Shown: positions 24,275-36,800, numbered from the stretch's first letter. The stretch is DNA of 55,059 bases from Actinomycetes bacterium (GCA_021851885.1 JAJZBS010000008.1:1-55059), one strand, 5' to 3'. Translations and numbers: made by a program. The notes: a model not told the origin generated them from the letters alone.

Positions 24275-24840
24275 CGGCGCCGGGGCGGGCCCGGGAGCTG
24301 TTCTCTGCTGTCGAGCTGGCCGGGGCGGTCAGGCGTCTCGGAGCGGCCGTCAGTGCGGCCTATCCCGACGGGGTGGTCCTCGCGGCGGTGCTGGCGGGGA
24401 GCGTCTGGTTCGCCGCCGACCTCGTGCGCTGTGTCAACGTGCCGTGCCGGATCGACTTCCTTGCGATCTCGCCGTACACCCCCGGGACCGGGCGCGTGGC
24501 CATCGTCAAGGACTTGGACCACGACATCGACGGCGCGGACGTCGTCCTCGTCGAGGACATCGTCGACACCGGGCTGACCGTGAGCTACCTGCTCGGCGAG
24601 CTCGGCCGACGCGGGCCGAGGCGGCTCGACGTTTGCACGCTGCTTGATCGCAGGACGCGCCGGATCGTGCCCGTGGAGCCGGCATTCGTCGGCTTCGAGG
24701 TTCCCGAGGACTTCGTTGTCGGCTACGGGCTCGACTACGCGGGGCGCTACCGCAACTTGGACCACCTGTTCACGGCCGATCTCGCCGCCCTCGGGGAGGA
24801 CCCGCTGTGCCACGCCGCCCAGCTCTACGGCACGCCGTAG
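24271..24840 (+). CDS. hpt: Hypoxanthine phosphoribosyltransferase-like protein
   Basis: Purine salvage: joins PRPP to hypoxanthine or guanine. 189 residues. The PRPP loop VVLVEDIVDTGLT (about 91-103) is intact, followed by the base-binding FVGFEVPEDFVVGYGLDYAGRYRNL motif region (about 138-162, key Asp/Tyr residues). The GTG at 24271 overlaps the ftsR stop by 4 nt (GTGA), so the two are translated together. Mycobacteria have no such gene at this place. Confidence 0.88.
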   Translation: MTAPGRARELFSAVELAGAVRRLGAAVSAAYPDGVVLAAVLAGSVWFAADLVRCVNVPCRIDFLAISPYTPGTGRVAIVKDLDHDIDGADVVLVEDIVDTGLTVSYLLGELGRRGPRRLDVCTLLDRRTRRIVPVEPAFVGFEVPEDFVVGYGLDYAGRYRNLDHLFTADLAALGEDPLCHAAQLYGTP

Positions 24841-24928
24841 CGACGCCTGAGGTCCCCGCCGCCGCCCCGGCACTGGATCGCGCCAGACGATCGCACGCGG
24901 GCGGGCCGCCGAGAACGGGCGAAGTTGG

Positions 24929-24934
24929 TATCTT
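24929..24934 (+). promoter_or_regulatory. Leaderless -10 box of the DUF151 gene
   Basis: TATCTT, 6 nt before the ATG at 24941. Confidence 0.45.
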
Positions 24935-24940
24935 GCTCCC

Positions 24941-25450
24941 ATGGTGGAAGTCCGACTGACGGCAGTGAGGGTCGACCTCCAGTCGAACACCCCGGTCATC
25001 TTGCTCCAGGAGCCGGACGGAGCTCACCGCACCCTGCCGATATTCATCGGTGCGGCAGAGGCGACGGCCATCGCCCTCGCCCAGCAAGGGGTCGCGACCC
25101 CGCGCCCGATGACCCACGACCTGCTTCGGGACGTGATCGAGTCACTGGACGCGCGGGTCGACCACGTCGTCGTCACCGAGCTGCGTGCCGCGACGTTCTA
25201 CGCGGAGATCCACCTGCGCAGCGGCAGCGGTGAAACCGTCGTCTCGAGCCGCCCGTCGGACGCCGTTGCCCTCGCAGTGCGGGTGTCATGCCCTCTGTAT
25301 GTCTCCGACGAGCTCATGGACTCTGAGGCCGTCGTCCTGCAGCTCGACGACGAAGACGACGCCGAGCAGGCCAATCCCGACTCCCTTGTCGGCGAGTTCC
25401 GCGAGTTCCTCGACAAGGTCAAGCCCGAGGACTTCGGCTCGACGACGTGA
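24941..25450 (+). CDS. DUF151 bifunctional nuclease family protein
   Basis: 169 residues, the size of Rv1829. Family marks: TPVILLQE, RTLPIFIGAAEATAIALA (about 30-47), RPMTHDLLRDVIESL and SSRPSDAVALAVR. An acidic tail (DDEDDAEQ) precedes a short UVR-like helix (LVGEFREFLDKVKPEDF). Plant members cut DNA and RNA; the bacterial role is not settled. Its place behind ftsR matches mycobacteria. Confidence 0.9.
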   Translation: MVEVRLTAVRVDLQSNTPVILLQEPDGAHRTLPIFIGAAEATAIALAQQGVATPRPMTHDLLRDVIESLDARVDHVVVTELRAATFYAEIHLRSGSGETVVSSRPSDAVALAVRVSCPLYVSDELMDSEAVVLQLDDEDDAEQANPDSLVGEFREFLDKVKPEDFGSTT

Positions 25451-25456
25451 GCCCCG

Positions 25457-25484
25457 ACGGTGCCCCGGCTACGGTGCCCCGGCT
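25457..25484 (+). repeat. 14-bp tandem duplication
   Basis: ACGGTGCCCCGGCT occurs twice head to tail between the DUF151 and lipoprotein genes. Probably a replication slip; no role apparent. Confidence 0.8.
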
Positions 25485-25505
25485 ACTGCGCCGGGATGTG
25501 ATTGC

Positions 25506-26177
25506 ATGGTGACACCTATGAAGGACAAGTCGCTTTCTCGCCGCTGGTTGCTCGTGCCGTTGCTGGCAAGCGTCGCAGTGCTCGCCGCCGCGTGCTCTGC
25601 GTCGTCTCCAGCGGTCTCCCGCCTGCCGACGACGCTCCCGTCGACGCCGGCCACATCCGGACCTCGGAGCGGACCGTCGTCGGACAGCGCGTCGCCGGGG
25701 GCCGGCGGCTCGACGACGACCGTGGCCGTCAGCCAGGCGATCACTCCGTGCACGACGCAGGTCCTGAGCGTGAGCGCGGGGGCAAGGGCCGTGGCCGCGG
25801 GAACGATCGTGGCGGTGTTCGTCGTGAAGAACTCGTCGTCCGCCGCGTGCTCCCTGTCGGGATTCCCCCAGCTCAAGCTGGTGGCCGTCTCCGGGGCGTC
25901 GCTTGCGACCGATGTGGTCGACGGCAACGGGCCGGCGATCGTCGACAGGCAGGTCGGCACCGTGGACCTCGCCGGCGGGGGCGGGGAGGCCTCGTTCCTT
26001 ACGTCGTGGACGGACGTGCCGGTCGGGACGGAGACGTCGTGTTCGACCTCGGCATCCGTCGTGGTGAGCCTCCCGGGGATCGGTGGGTCCTACGTCGTCA
26101 CCGACCAGATCTCGGCGTGCGGCGGCGGAAGGATCAACGTGTCCCCGGTCGTCTCGGGTGTCGCCAGACCCCAGTAA
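25506..26177 (+). CDS. DUF4232-like lipoprotein
   Basis: 223 residues. A lipoprotein signal peptide ends in the lipobox LAAAC (Cys near residue 30), then a Ser/Thr/Pro-rich tether (about 30-75), then a beta-rich domain with two cysteine pairs (ITPCTTQ, SSAACSLSGFPQL, TETSCSTS, ISACGGG) of DUF4232 type. Anchored outside the cell membrane; function unknown. ATG at 25506 is preferred to the one at 25518 on weak grounds. Confidence 0.8.
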   Translation: MVTPMKDKSLSRRWLLVPLLASVAVLAAACSASSPAVSRLPTTLPSTPATSGPRSGPSSDSASPGAGGSTTTVAVSQAITPCTTQVLSVSAGARAVAAGTIVAVFVVKNSSSAACSLSGFPQLKLVAVSGASLATDVVDGNGPAIVDRQVGTVDLAGGGGEASFLTSWTDVPVGTETSCSTSASVVVSLPGIGGSYVVTDQISACGGGRINVSPVVSGVARPQ

Positions 26178-26253
26178 GGGCCGCCGCACGGCGCGAACAT
26201 CCTCCACGGCGGCCGGCGGGTCGGGCGGGTCACCGTCGCACGGTGCTCCGGAG

Positions 26254-28431
26254 ATGCAGCTCCAGCCGTACAGGTCCTGGTCGTCGCCGCTGTCGGTCGC
26301 CGATGTGACCGCCGCCGCCGTGCGGGTCGCGGACCTGCGCGCTGACGGCAGCCGGCTCTGGTGGACGGAGACCCGGCCCACAGGTGTCTCGTCCCTGGTC
26401 CGATGGAGCGATCCGGGTCCCCCGGAGCTCGTCACCCCAGGCACTGTCGACGTGCGGACACGGGTCCACGAGTACGGGGGAGGGGCCATCTGTCCGGTTG
26501 GCGGGTCTGCCCTGTACGTGAACGGGGCCGACGGGCTCGTCTACCGTGACGCCGCGGATGCGCGCCAGGCGCTGACCGCGTCGGAGAGGTGGCCCGTGCG
26601 CTTTGCCGACGGCGACGTCGTGCGCGCGCGGCCGGAAGCGGGAGCGGGCTTCGGGACCGACGGCGGTCACGGCTTCGGCGAACGGCTGCGGCATCTGCCG
26701 GACACCGTGTGGGTCCGTGAGCGCGACGGCACAATGGGAGTGGACGACGAGATCGTCGTCGTATCCGAACAGGGAGCGACCGCGGTTGTCGTATCGGGAC
26801 GGGACTTTTATGGGGCGCCGCGCTGCAGTCCCGGCGGGACGTGGCTTGCCTGGCTGTGCTGGGACCATCCGGACATGCCCTGGGACGCCGCCGAGCTCTG
26901 GATTGCACCGTTCGTGCATGACGGCCGGAGCCATGTGCTGCGAACCCCGGTTCGCGTCGCCGGGGGCGGGGGCGTGTCCGTCGTCCAGCCGACGTGGCGC
27001 AGCGACGAGGAGCTTTGGTTTGCCACCGACGCAAGCGGTTGGTGGAACCTCGCCCGTGTCGCGGTACCGGCCGCCGGCGGGGGGGACGGCGGATTCCAGG
27101 GCGCACCGACCGGTGCGGGGGAGCCATGGGTCGACGACGTCGTGGTCATGGCCGGCGAGATGGCGCACCCGGCCTGGACGCTCGGCCAGCAGACGTTCGC
27201 CTTCCTCGGCGACGGAACGGTCGCATGCGCCTGGTCGGCCGACGGAAGGGATCACATCGGCATCGTCGACGAGACGACGCGCTCTGTGCGTGAGATCCCT
27301 ACCCCCTGGGTCGCCATCGACGCGCTCGCCCCCTGCGGGCCGTCGATCGCCGTCGTCGCAACCGGGGCCGACGAGGCGACTGTCGTCGCGCTGGTGGATC
27401 CGGCTTCCTCTTCGACGAGCAGGCAACGGCAGCGAGGGGCAGGCGCCCCGGGCATCCGGATCATCCGCAAGACCGACGACGGACCGGTCGGGGATCAGGC
27501 GCGCCAGGGCGCCGCTGCGCGGCTGCGACGGGCGGGGGCCGTGTCGGAGGCCGAAGCGATCACCGTCGAGACGGCGGCGGCAGGGACCGTGCACGCTTTC
27601 GTCTACCCGCCCTGCGGCAGTGCGGCGCAGGCGACGTCGTCCGCGCCGCCACTCATGCTCGCGGCGCACGGAGGCCCCACGACCATGCGAACCGGAGGCT
27701 TCGACCCGGCAGTTCAGCTATGGACGAGCCGCGGCTGGTGCTATGTGGATGTCAACTATCCGGGATCCAGCGGCTTCGGGCGTGCCTATCGCGAGATGCT
27801 GAACGGGAGGTGGGGCGAGGTCGACGTTGCAGCGTGCGTCGGCGTCGCAGAACATCTCGGAGCGATTGGCCGCGTCGATGGACGCAGGATGGTGATGCGC
27901 GGGTCGAGTGCCGGGGGGTTCACGGTGCTGCGCGCGCTCGCCACCTCCGCGGTGTTCGCGGCGGGCGTGTCCTACTACGGCGTCGTGGACCTCGCGTCTC
28001 TTGCGGCGACGACACACAAGTTCGAGGCGCACTACCTCGACCGGCTCGTCGCACCGTACCCCGATCAGATCGAGCGTTTCCGCTCGCTTTCGCTGCTCGG
28101 TAACGCCGGTGAGATCCGAGCGCCGGTCATCGTCTTCCAGGGGCTCGACGACCCCGTCGTGCCACCCGCACAAGCCGAGTCCCTGGTCACCGCCTTGCGC
28201 GCGACGGGCGTTCCCCACGCGTACCTCAGCTTTCCCGGGGAGGCCCACGGCTTCCGGCGTGCCGAGACACGGCGGCTCTGCTTGGAGGCGGAGCTCTCCT
28301 TTTTCGAGCAGGTCCTGGGGATCACCGCGCCAGATGCCCCGGCGCGCGTCGCCATCTGGCGGCCGGCGCACGCCGAATCCGGGATTGGGTGCCACGACTG
28401 CCGGTCGGAAGGGCGGGAAAGTGACCTGTAA
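26254..28431 (+). CDS. S9 family peptidase (prolyl oligopeptidase fold)
   Basis: Serine peptidase that cuts small peptides. 725 residues: an N-terminal beta-propeller (about 1-450, with several W-rich blade motifs) and a C-terminal alpha/beta-hydrolase. Nucleophile Ser552 lies in MRGSSAGGF, the acid in QGLDDPVVPP and the His in FPGEAHGFRR. No signal peptide, so cytoplasmic, in line with acylaminoacyl peptidase or dipeptidyl peptidase relatives. The ATG at 26254 has GGAG directly before it, too close for a good site, so an upstream start is possible. Confidence 0.88.
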   Translation: MQLQPYRSWSSPLSVADVTAAAVRVADLRADGSRLWWTETRPTGVSSLVRWSDPGPPELVTPGTVDVRTRVHEYGGGAICPVGGSALYVNGADGLVYRDAADARQALTASERWPVRFADGDVVRARPEAGAGFGTDGGHGFGERLRHLPDTVWVRERDGTMGVDDEIVVVSEQGATAVVVSGRDFYGAPRCSPGGTWLAWLCWDHPDMPWDAAELWIAPFVHDGRSHVLRTPVRVAGGGGVSVVQPTWRSDEELWFATDASGWWNLARVAVPAAGGGDGGFQGAPTGAGEPWVDDVVVMAGEMAHPAWTLGQQTFAFLGDGTVACAWSADGRDHIGIVDETTRSVREIPTPWVAIDALAPCGPSIAVVATGADEATVVALVDPASSSTSRQRQRGAGAPGIRIIRKTDDGPVGDQARQGAAARLRRAGAVSEAEAITVETAAAGTVHAFVYPPCGSAAQATSSAPPLMLAAHGGPTTMRTGGFDPAVQLWTSRGWCYVDVNYPGSSGFGRAYREMLNGRWGEVDVAACVGVAEHLGAIGRVDGRRMVMRGSSAGGFTVLRALATSAVFAAGVSYYGVVDLASLAATTHKFEAHYLDRLVAPYPDQIERFRSLSLLGNAGEIRAPVIVFQGLDDPVVPPAQAESLVTALRATGVPHAYLSFPGEAHGFRRAETRRLCLEAELSFFEQVLGITAPDAPARVAIWRPAHAESGIGCHDCRSEGRESDL

Positions 28432-28446
28432 CGGGCAGCTTGACGT

Positions 28447-28452
28447 TACGAT
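28447..28452 (+). promoter_or_regulatory. Leaderless -10 box of the GT87-like gene
   Basis: TACGAT, 6 nt before the GTG at 28459. Confidence 0.45.
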
Positions 28453-28458
28453 ACGGGG

Positions 28459-29787
28459 GTGATGCAAGCGTGGTTGGCCACGTGGCGAGAGCGCGTGTAC
28501 CGCTGGCACCCCGAGGCGATCGACGGGTCGATCTACTTTGCCGCTGCGGTGTTCGCGGCGCTCACCTACGTGATCTCCGCTCACGGGGACTACCGCCAGT
28601 GGGCGGAGATCGCGTTGGGGTTCTACCTCGGTGCGGCGCTGATCTCGGTCGTCCACAGCCGGAGGGCGCGCCCGTCGCCGGGGAGGCTGCGCGGCATGCG
28701 TCTGGCTGTCTTCGCCACCGTGGCGCTCGGTGCGGCGGTGGCACCGCTGGCCACAGCGGTGATCCTCCAGGCCAAGCAAGGCGGGACTGTCCACGCGCAG
28801 CCCGAAGTGACCGTCGTCGAAGCCGCCGCGCACCGTCTCTACGTCGGCAAGGACCCCTACCTGGGCCCGCCCCCCGGCCACCGGGCCTTGACGGCGCCGG
28901 CGGGCACGCCCGCCTACGAGGAGTACTTCCCGTACCTGCCGGGGATGGTCGCCTTCGGGGTGGCGCACTCGACGTCGGCTCCCCAGGCCCTCACCGACCC
29001 CCGGGTGCTCTTCATTACCGCCGTCCTGTTCATGGCCCTGCTCGCCCTCTTGTTCAGCGCGGCGCGCGGGGAGTCGCGCATCCGCGCCCTCCAGCTGCTG
29101 ACCGTTCTACCGACGGCGGCACTGCCGCTCGCGACCGGCGGCGACGATCTGCCCGTCATCGGGTTCATGGTTCTCGGGCTGGTGTTCCTCCAAAGACGCT
29201 GGCCGGTCGCGGCCGGGTTGGTGCTCGGGGCGGGTGCCTCCCTCAAGTTCACGGCGTGGCCGCTTCTCGTCCTCGCGGTCTTCGCCGCCTGGGACAAGTC
29301 GGGCCGCTGGGCGATCGGGCGCTATGCCGCTGCGGCCGCAGCTGTCATCGTGCCGACGGTCGTGCCGTTCGCCATCGAGAACCCGCTCGCGTTCATCGAC
29401 AACGTCGTGCGTTTCCCGCTCGGGCTTGCCGGCGTCGGCTCCCCGGCGCGCAGCCCCCTCCCGGGCCACTGGTTCGTCACTGCTTTCCCGAGCCTGCGCG
29501 GGATGTTCACCGTCGTCGTCCTTGTCGCGGGCACTGTCATCTTGGGCCAGTACCTCCTGCGCCATACGCCGCGCCGTGCTTCCGAGGTGGCGGCGATCTG
29601 CGGCTGGATGATGGCGCTGGGCATCGCCTTGGCCCCGGCGACCCGTTTCGGCTACTTCATCTACCCGGTCACGCTCCTGACGTGGTCGCTCGTCCTGCGC
29701 TCGGAGCCCTCGTCAGTGAACTTCGGTGACGCAGCGCGCCTCCGAAGCTCCCGCGTCGCCTCTCAGTCCGGCGTCGTCATCTCGTAG
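28459..29787 (+). CDS. Polytopic membrane protein, GT87/DUF2029-like
   Basis: 442 residues with about ten membrane segments. Between helices 3 and 4 an outer loop carries HRLYVGKDPYLGPPPGHRA and AYEEYFPYLPGMVAF, and later LPLATGGDDLPVIGFMVLG; this loop pattern is typical of polyprenyl-phosphate-mannose-dependent mannosyltransferases of family GT87. The catalytic acid cannot be named. The window's nucleotidyltransferase could feed the same glycan route, but the genes are apart. The 3' end overlaps the convergent gene by 25 nt. Confidence 0.75.
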   Translation: MMQAWLATWRERVYRWHPEAIDGSIYFAAAVFAALTYVISAHGDYRQWAEIALGFYLGAALISVVHSRRARPSPGRLRGMRLAVFATVALGAAVAPLATAVILQAKQGGTVHAQPEVTVVEAAAHRLYVGKDPYLGPPPGHRALTAPAGTPAYEEYFPYLPGMVAFGVAHSTSAPQALTDPRVLFITAVLFMALLALLFSAARGESRIRALQLLTVLPTAALPLATGGDDLPVIGFMVLGLVFLQRRWPVAAGLVLGAGASLKFTAWPLLVLAVFAAWDKSGRWAIGRYAAAAAAVIVPTVVPFAIENPLAFIDNVVRFPLGLAGVGSPARSPLPGHWFVTAFPSLRGMFTVVVLVAGTVILGQYLLRHTPRRASEVAAICGWMMALGIALAPATRFGYFIYPVTLLTWSLVLRSEPSSVNFGDAARLRSSRVASQSGVVIS

Positions 29788-30350
29788 AGCCGCACGCTGA
29801 ACGTCGTCTCGCTACTTGCGGATCGGGGCGCATGGCCGTCGACGACGGCGCCGATCTCCCAGTAGTAACCGTCGGCACTGGCGTGCTTGGCAAGGACCTC
29901 CGTCTCACCCAGGTGGTTGAGGACGGGGCCGCCGGCGGTCAGGATCGTCCATCCGTTGCCGGCGAGCTCGCTGTCGAAGAAATGGATGAGCTGAGCGGCA
30001 CTGCCGTGTGCTTGGCACGTGGCGGTCCGGTCGTACTGGCCGGCTCCCTGGTCGCTGTTGACGACACCGACGACGCGCGCCCCTTGCGGCAGCGGGGTCG
30101 CGTCGAGGATGTCGAGGGGCGGCTGGCCTTCGGCTTCGATCGGGGACAGCAGGTGGGCGGCGTTGCCCGGTGCGGCCGAGCTTGTCGCCGAGGGCTGGGG
30201 GCCGCCGGTGAGGGCGGCCGCGACGAGGCCGCCGGTGAGGAGGACGAGGACGATTCCGAGGACGATCGCTGCCGGCCGCAGGGATGGTCCCGGAGGCGCC
30301 GGTTGGTCTTGGGGCTGCGAAGATGCGGTCGCGGCCAGAGGGGGGGTCAC
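29763..30350 (-). CDS. Single-pass membrane-anchored unknown protein
   Basis: 195 residues: a Pro/Gln-rich cytoplasmic N-terminus (1-25), one membrane helix (about 26-48, AAIVLGIVLVLLTGGLVAAAL), then an extracellular domain of about 140 residues (RVVGVVNSDQGAGQYDRTATCQAHGSA, LIHFFDSELAGNGWTI). The 'HFFDSELAGNGW' pattern resembles domains of unknown function in other actinobacterial membrane proteins; I cannot name it. GTG at 30350 with TAGGCT box 6 nt upstream. Confidence 0.75.
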   Translation of the reverse strand: MTPPLAATASSQPQDQPAPPGPSLRPAAIVLGIVLVLLTGGLVAAALTGGPQPSATSSAAPGNAAHLLSPIEAEGQPPLDILDATPLPQGARVVGVVNSDQGAGQYDRTATCQAHGSAAQLIHFFDSELAGNGWTILTAGGPVLNHLGETEVLAKHASADGYYWEIGAVVDGHAPRSASSETTFSVRLYEMTTPD

Positions 30351-30356
30351 GGGCCA

Positions 30357-30362
30357 AGCCTA
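30357..30362 (-). promoter_or_regulatory. Leaderless -10 box of the anchored unknown gene
   Basis: TAGGCT, 6 nt before the GTG at 30350. Confidence 0.45.
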
Positions 30363-30497
30363 GGTTCCGCGACCTCCCGGGCGTCCACCCGCCAGAGCAG
30401 GAATACTCCCTGGTCGCGGGCGTTGACCCACGGGCTGGTCCCGCCACGGCACAGGTGTTGCAGCGCCGTCGCTGTGGGCGGTCCGGGCTTTATCGGG

Positions 30498-32450
<1,953 letters not shown>

Positions 32451-32454
<4 letters not shown>

Positions 32455-33662
32455 GAGCGCTCCGTCACGGGGGGGCGGCGCCTCGAGGTGGCCTCGTCTT
32501 TGGAAAAGGGGCGTTCGGCGAAACGCCCGGGGCTGCAGGAAGCCGGGATGGACGGGACGGCGGTGGCACCGGAGACCAGGCAGCCCGCCACCAGGTCGGC
32601 CGTCATGGGTGCGAGCAGGATCCCGCCGCGGTAGTGGCCGGTCGCCAAGACGAGGCCGTCGAGGCCTGCCGGGCCGATGAGAGGCCGGTTGTCCGGGGAG
32701 CCGGGCCGCATGGCGGCCTCGGACGCGACGAAGGAGGTCTCGTCGACTGCCGGAAAGACGCGGAGCGCGTCGTCGAGCAGGATCCGCACCGCGCCCGAGC
32801 GCGACGCGTCGGTGGCCGGCATCTCCTCGGAGGTCGCCCCGAGGAGCAGCTCCCCGCTCGCGCGCGGGACGAGGTACACGGGGCGGCCGTTGACGAGACC
32901 CCGCAGCGTCTGGCGAAGAGCGAGACCAGACGCTGCGCTCTCGAGGCGGAGGAGCTGGCCTTTGACCGGCCGGACCGGGGGGACCGCCCCGGGGGGAAGG
33001 CCGGCGAGGGTCCCGGATCGCCAGCCGGCGGCGAGGACGACGTGGCCCGCCGTGATGGTCCGGCCGTCGTCGAGGGTGACGCCGGTGGCGCGATCGCCAG
33101 CGACGTCGATGCCGGCCACGCTGTGGCGCACCAGGGCGGCCCCGCTGCGGCGGACGGCCTCAGCGAGCGCCGCGAGCAACAGGCGGTTGTCGACCTGGTG
33201 GTCGCCTGCGGCGAAGAACCCGCCGCGCACACCCGGAGCGAGCAGCGGCTCTCGTTCGCGGCACTCGCGGGTGGACAGCAGGGTCGAGTCCAGGCCGAGG
33301 GACCCGTGAAATCGCCAGAGGTCCTCGAGGTAGGCGTAGTCACCCGCGTCGGCTGCGACATGCAGGGTGCCCGCAGCGACGTAGCCGACCGGCAGGTCGC
33401 TGGCGGCGGCCACCTCCTCTGCAAAGGCCGGCCATCGCCGGGCCGAGTCGATCCCGAGGGCCAGGAGCTCCTCCTCGCCGTAGGCGAGCTCGCCGACCGG
33501 GGCGAGCATGCCTGCCGCGACATGGGAGGCCCCGCCGCCGGGATCGGGGTCGACGACGACGGTGGAAAGCCCGGCGCCCTGCAGACGCCACCCCACGGCG
33601 AGCCCGATAACGCCTGCCCCGACGACGACGACGTCTGCCTGACCGTCTTCGGAGGTTGCCAT
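32451..33662 (-). CDS. thiO: Glycine oxidase ThiO
   Basis: FAD enzyme that oxidises glycine to the imine used by ThiG. 403 residues. The dinucleotide fold [17 protein letters not shown] is near 10-26, [15 protein letters not shown] near 48-62 and [15 protein letters not shown] plus [12 protein letters not shown] near the end. First gene of the operon; its ATG at 33662 has -10 box TAGGAT 7 nt upstream, which implies a leaderless mRNA. Its promoter is back to back with gltB. Confidence 0.92.
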
Positions 33663-33669
33663 CGCGTGT

Positions 33670-33675
33670 ATCCTA
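33670..33675 (-). promoter_or_regulatory. Leaderless -10 box of the thi operon
   Basis: TAGGAT, 7 nt before the thiO ATG. If used, the mRNA has no room for a TPP riboswitch. Confidence 0.5.
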
Positions 33676-33807
33676 CGGCCACTGCGTTTGGGCCAGCGTC
33701 GTCCCGTCGCGCAGCCAGATCCCGGAAGCCTGTCGACGCCGACAGGGCCGCCATCTGGGCAACCCAGCTCATCCCACGCACGGTCACGAGGAACGGACGG
33801 CGCACGA

Positions 33808-36800
33808 ATGGCATTTGCAGATGGCCCGCGGGGCCTCTACAGACCCGAGCTCGAGCATGATGCCTGCGGTGTCGCCTTCGTCGCCGACCTCGCCGGCAAG
33901 GCGCGCCACGACCTCGTCGAGGACGGCCTCACCGCCCTCGAGAACCTGAGCCACCGCGGGGCGTCGGGTGCGGAAGTAGCAACAGGCGACGGGGCCGGCA
34001 TCCTCGTCCAGATGCCCGACGCGCACCTGCGTGCCGTGGCCTCTCAAGCCGGGATCGACCTGCCCGCCGCAGGCGCCTATGCCGCCGGGATCGCATTCCT
34101 CGACGGGACGAGCACCGACGCCGACCGTGGAGTCGCCAAGCTCGCCGCCTCCGAGGGGCTGCGCATGCTCGGATGGCGGGACATGCCGGTCGACGCCTCG
34201 AGCCTCGGTGCGACGGCCCGGCGGGCCATGCCGCACTTAGCCCAGGTCTTCGTCGCCGTCGACCCGGAGTCTCCGGTCGCCGCCGGTGAGGCGATGGCGT
34301 TCGAGCGACGCCTGTTCGCATTGCGCAAACGAGCGGAGCACGAGGCCGGGGTGTACCTCGCAAGCCTCTCGTCGCGCACCCTCGTCTACAAGGGCATGCT
34401 CACCTCGCACCAGCTCCGGGAGTTCTACCTCGATCTCGCCGACCCAGCCTTGACGAGCGCACTCGCCCTCGTGCACTCGCGTTTCTCGACGAACACCTTC
34501 CCCTCCTGGCCGCTCGCCCACCCGTATCGCTACGTGGCGCACAACGGGGAGATCAACACCCTGGCAGGGAACAGGAACTGGCTGCGTGCCCGTGAGGCCC
34601 TCCTTGCGAGTGACCTCATCCCCGGCGACCTCGAGCGGCTCTTCCCGATCTGTACACCTGGGGCCAGTGACTCGGCGTCCTTCGACGAGGCCCTCGAGCT
34701 CCTGCACATGGGGGGGCGCTCGCTTGCGCACGCGGTGCTCATGATGATCCCCGAAGCCTGGGAGCGCCACGAGGCGATGGACAGTGCCCGGCGCGCTTTC
34801 TACCGATTCCACGCCGCGCTCATGGAGCCGTGGGACGGCCCCGCGGCCATCGCCTTCACCGACGGGACCGTGATCGGTGCCGTCCTCGACCGGAACGGCC
34901 TGCGCCCGGCTCGCTACTGGGTGACCGCAGACGGGTTGGTGGTCATGGCGTCGGAGGTCGGCGTTCTCGACATCGACCCGGCACGCGTCGTCAAGAAAGG
35001 CCGCCTCCAGCCGGGACGGATGTTCTTGGTGGACCTGTCGCGCGGACGTATCGTCGACGACGACGAGATCAAAGCCGAGCTCGCGGCCGCCCATCCTTAC
35101 CAGGAGTGGCTTGACGAGGGCCAGGTCCATATCCGCAATCTCCCCGCGCGCTACATGCTCACCCCGCAGCACGCCTCCGTCGTCGACCACCAACGCCTCT
35201 TCGGCTACACCGAGGAGGAGCTGCGGACCATCGTGGCCCCGATGGCCGCCACCGGCGCAGAGCCGATCGGCTCCATGGGCACCGATACCCCCGTGGCCGT
35301 CCTCTCACGGCGATCACGCCTGCTCTTCGACTACTTCAACCAGCTGTTCGCGCAAGTGACGAACCCTGCCCTCGACGCGATCCGCGAAGAGCTCGTGACC
35401 TCTCTCCAGGTCGCCATCGGATCCGAGGACAACTTGCTTGACGCGACACCGGAGTCGTGCCGCCAGATCCTCCTCGACTACCCGGTCATCGACAACGACG
35501 AGCTGGCGAAGCTGCTGTATGTCAACGAGCACGGCGAGACGCCCGGGTTCCAAGCATTCGCGATCGACGGCCTCTACGCGGTCGACGGCGGAGGAGGGGC
35601 GATGCGCCAGGCGATCGAGCGGGTGCGCGCTGACGTCAGCCGGGCGATCGCCGATGGGGCCAACCTGATCGTGCTCTCGGACCGCCACTCCAACGCCGAG
35701 CTCGCACCGATCCCGTCGCTGCTGCTCACCGGAGCCGTCCATCATCACCTCGTCCGGGAGAAGACCCGCACCCGCGTCGGCCTCGTCGTTGAATGCGGCG
35801 ACGCCCGGGAGATACACCACATGGCGCTGCTCATCGGGTACGGGGCGTCGGCCGTCAATCCCTACCTGGCCTTCGAGTCCGTGGAGGACCTCATCTCGAC
35901 GGGCAGGCTCGAGGGGGTCACGCCACGGCAGGCTCTCGCGAACTACATCAAAGCCGCCTCGAAAGGCGTGCTGAAGATCATGTCGAAGATGGGCATCTCG
36001 ACCGTCGCGTCCTATACGGGGGCTCAGGTCTTCGAAGCCGTCGGCCTCGCCGACGAGCTCGTCGACGAGTACTTCACGGGGACGATCAGTCGCCTCGGCG
36101 GCGTCGGCCTCGACGTGCTGGCCGCCGAAGTGCGCGCGCGCCACGGGATTGCCCACCTCGACCGGCGCAGCGAGAGGGCGCACCGCGAGCTCGAGATCGG
36201 TGGCGAGTACCAGTGGCGCCGGGAAGGGGAGTACCACCTCTTCAACCCGCGGACCGTCTTCAAGCTCCAACATGCGACGCGAGCGCGTCGCTACGACGTC
36301 TTCAAGGAGTACAGCGCGGCGGTCGACACCCAATCTGAGAACCTCGCGACCCTCAGGGGGTTGTTCCGGTTCCGCTCCGAAGGCGTCGTGCCGGTACCCA
36401 TGGAAGAGGTCGAGCCGGTCGCCGAGATCGTCAAACGTTTCGCGACGGGCGCCATGTCGTACGGATCGATATCGGCCGAGGCACACGAGACGCTCGCCAT
36501 CGCCATGAACCGCCTGGGTGGGAAGTCGAACACCGGCGAGGGGGGCGAAGACCCGGTTCGCTTTGTCCCGGATGCCAACGGCGACTTGCGGCGCAGCGCC
36601 GTCAAGCAAGTCGCGTCCGGTCGCTTCGGTGTGACAAGCGAGTACCTCGCCAACGCCGACGATATCCAGATCAAGATCGCGCAAGGGGCCAAGCCGGGGG
36701 AGGGCGGGCAGCTTCCCGGCCACAAGGTCTGGCCCTGGATCGCCAAGACGCGATACTCGACGCCGGGCGTCGGCCTCATCTCGCCGCCACCGCACCATGA

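Noticed and set aside
30351-30497. tRNA or small gene in the gap before thiD's end
   Set aside because: No cloverleaf or T-loop sequence, and no ORF with normal composition.
33663-33807. TPP riboswitch before thiO
   Set aside because: A GATCTGG stretch resembles one conserved part, but the CTGAGA half and the matching stems are missing, and thiO looks leaderless.
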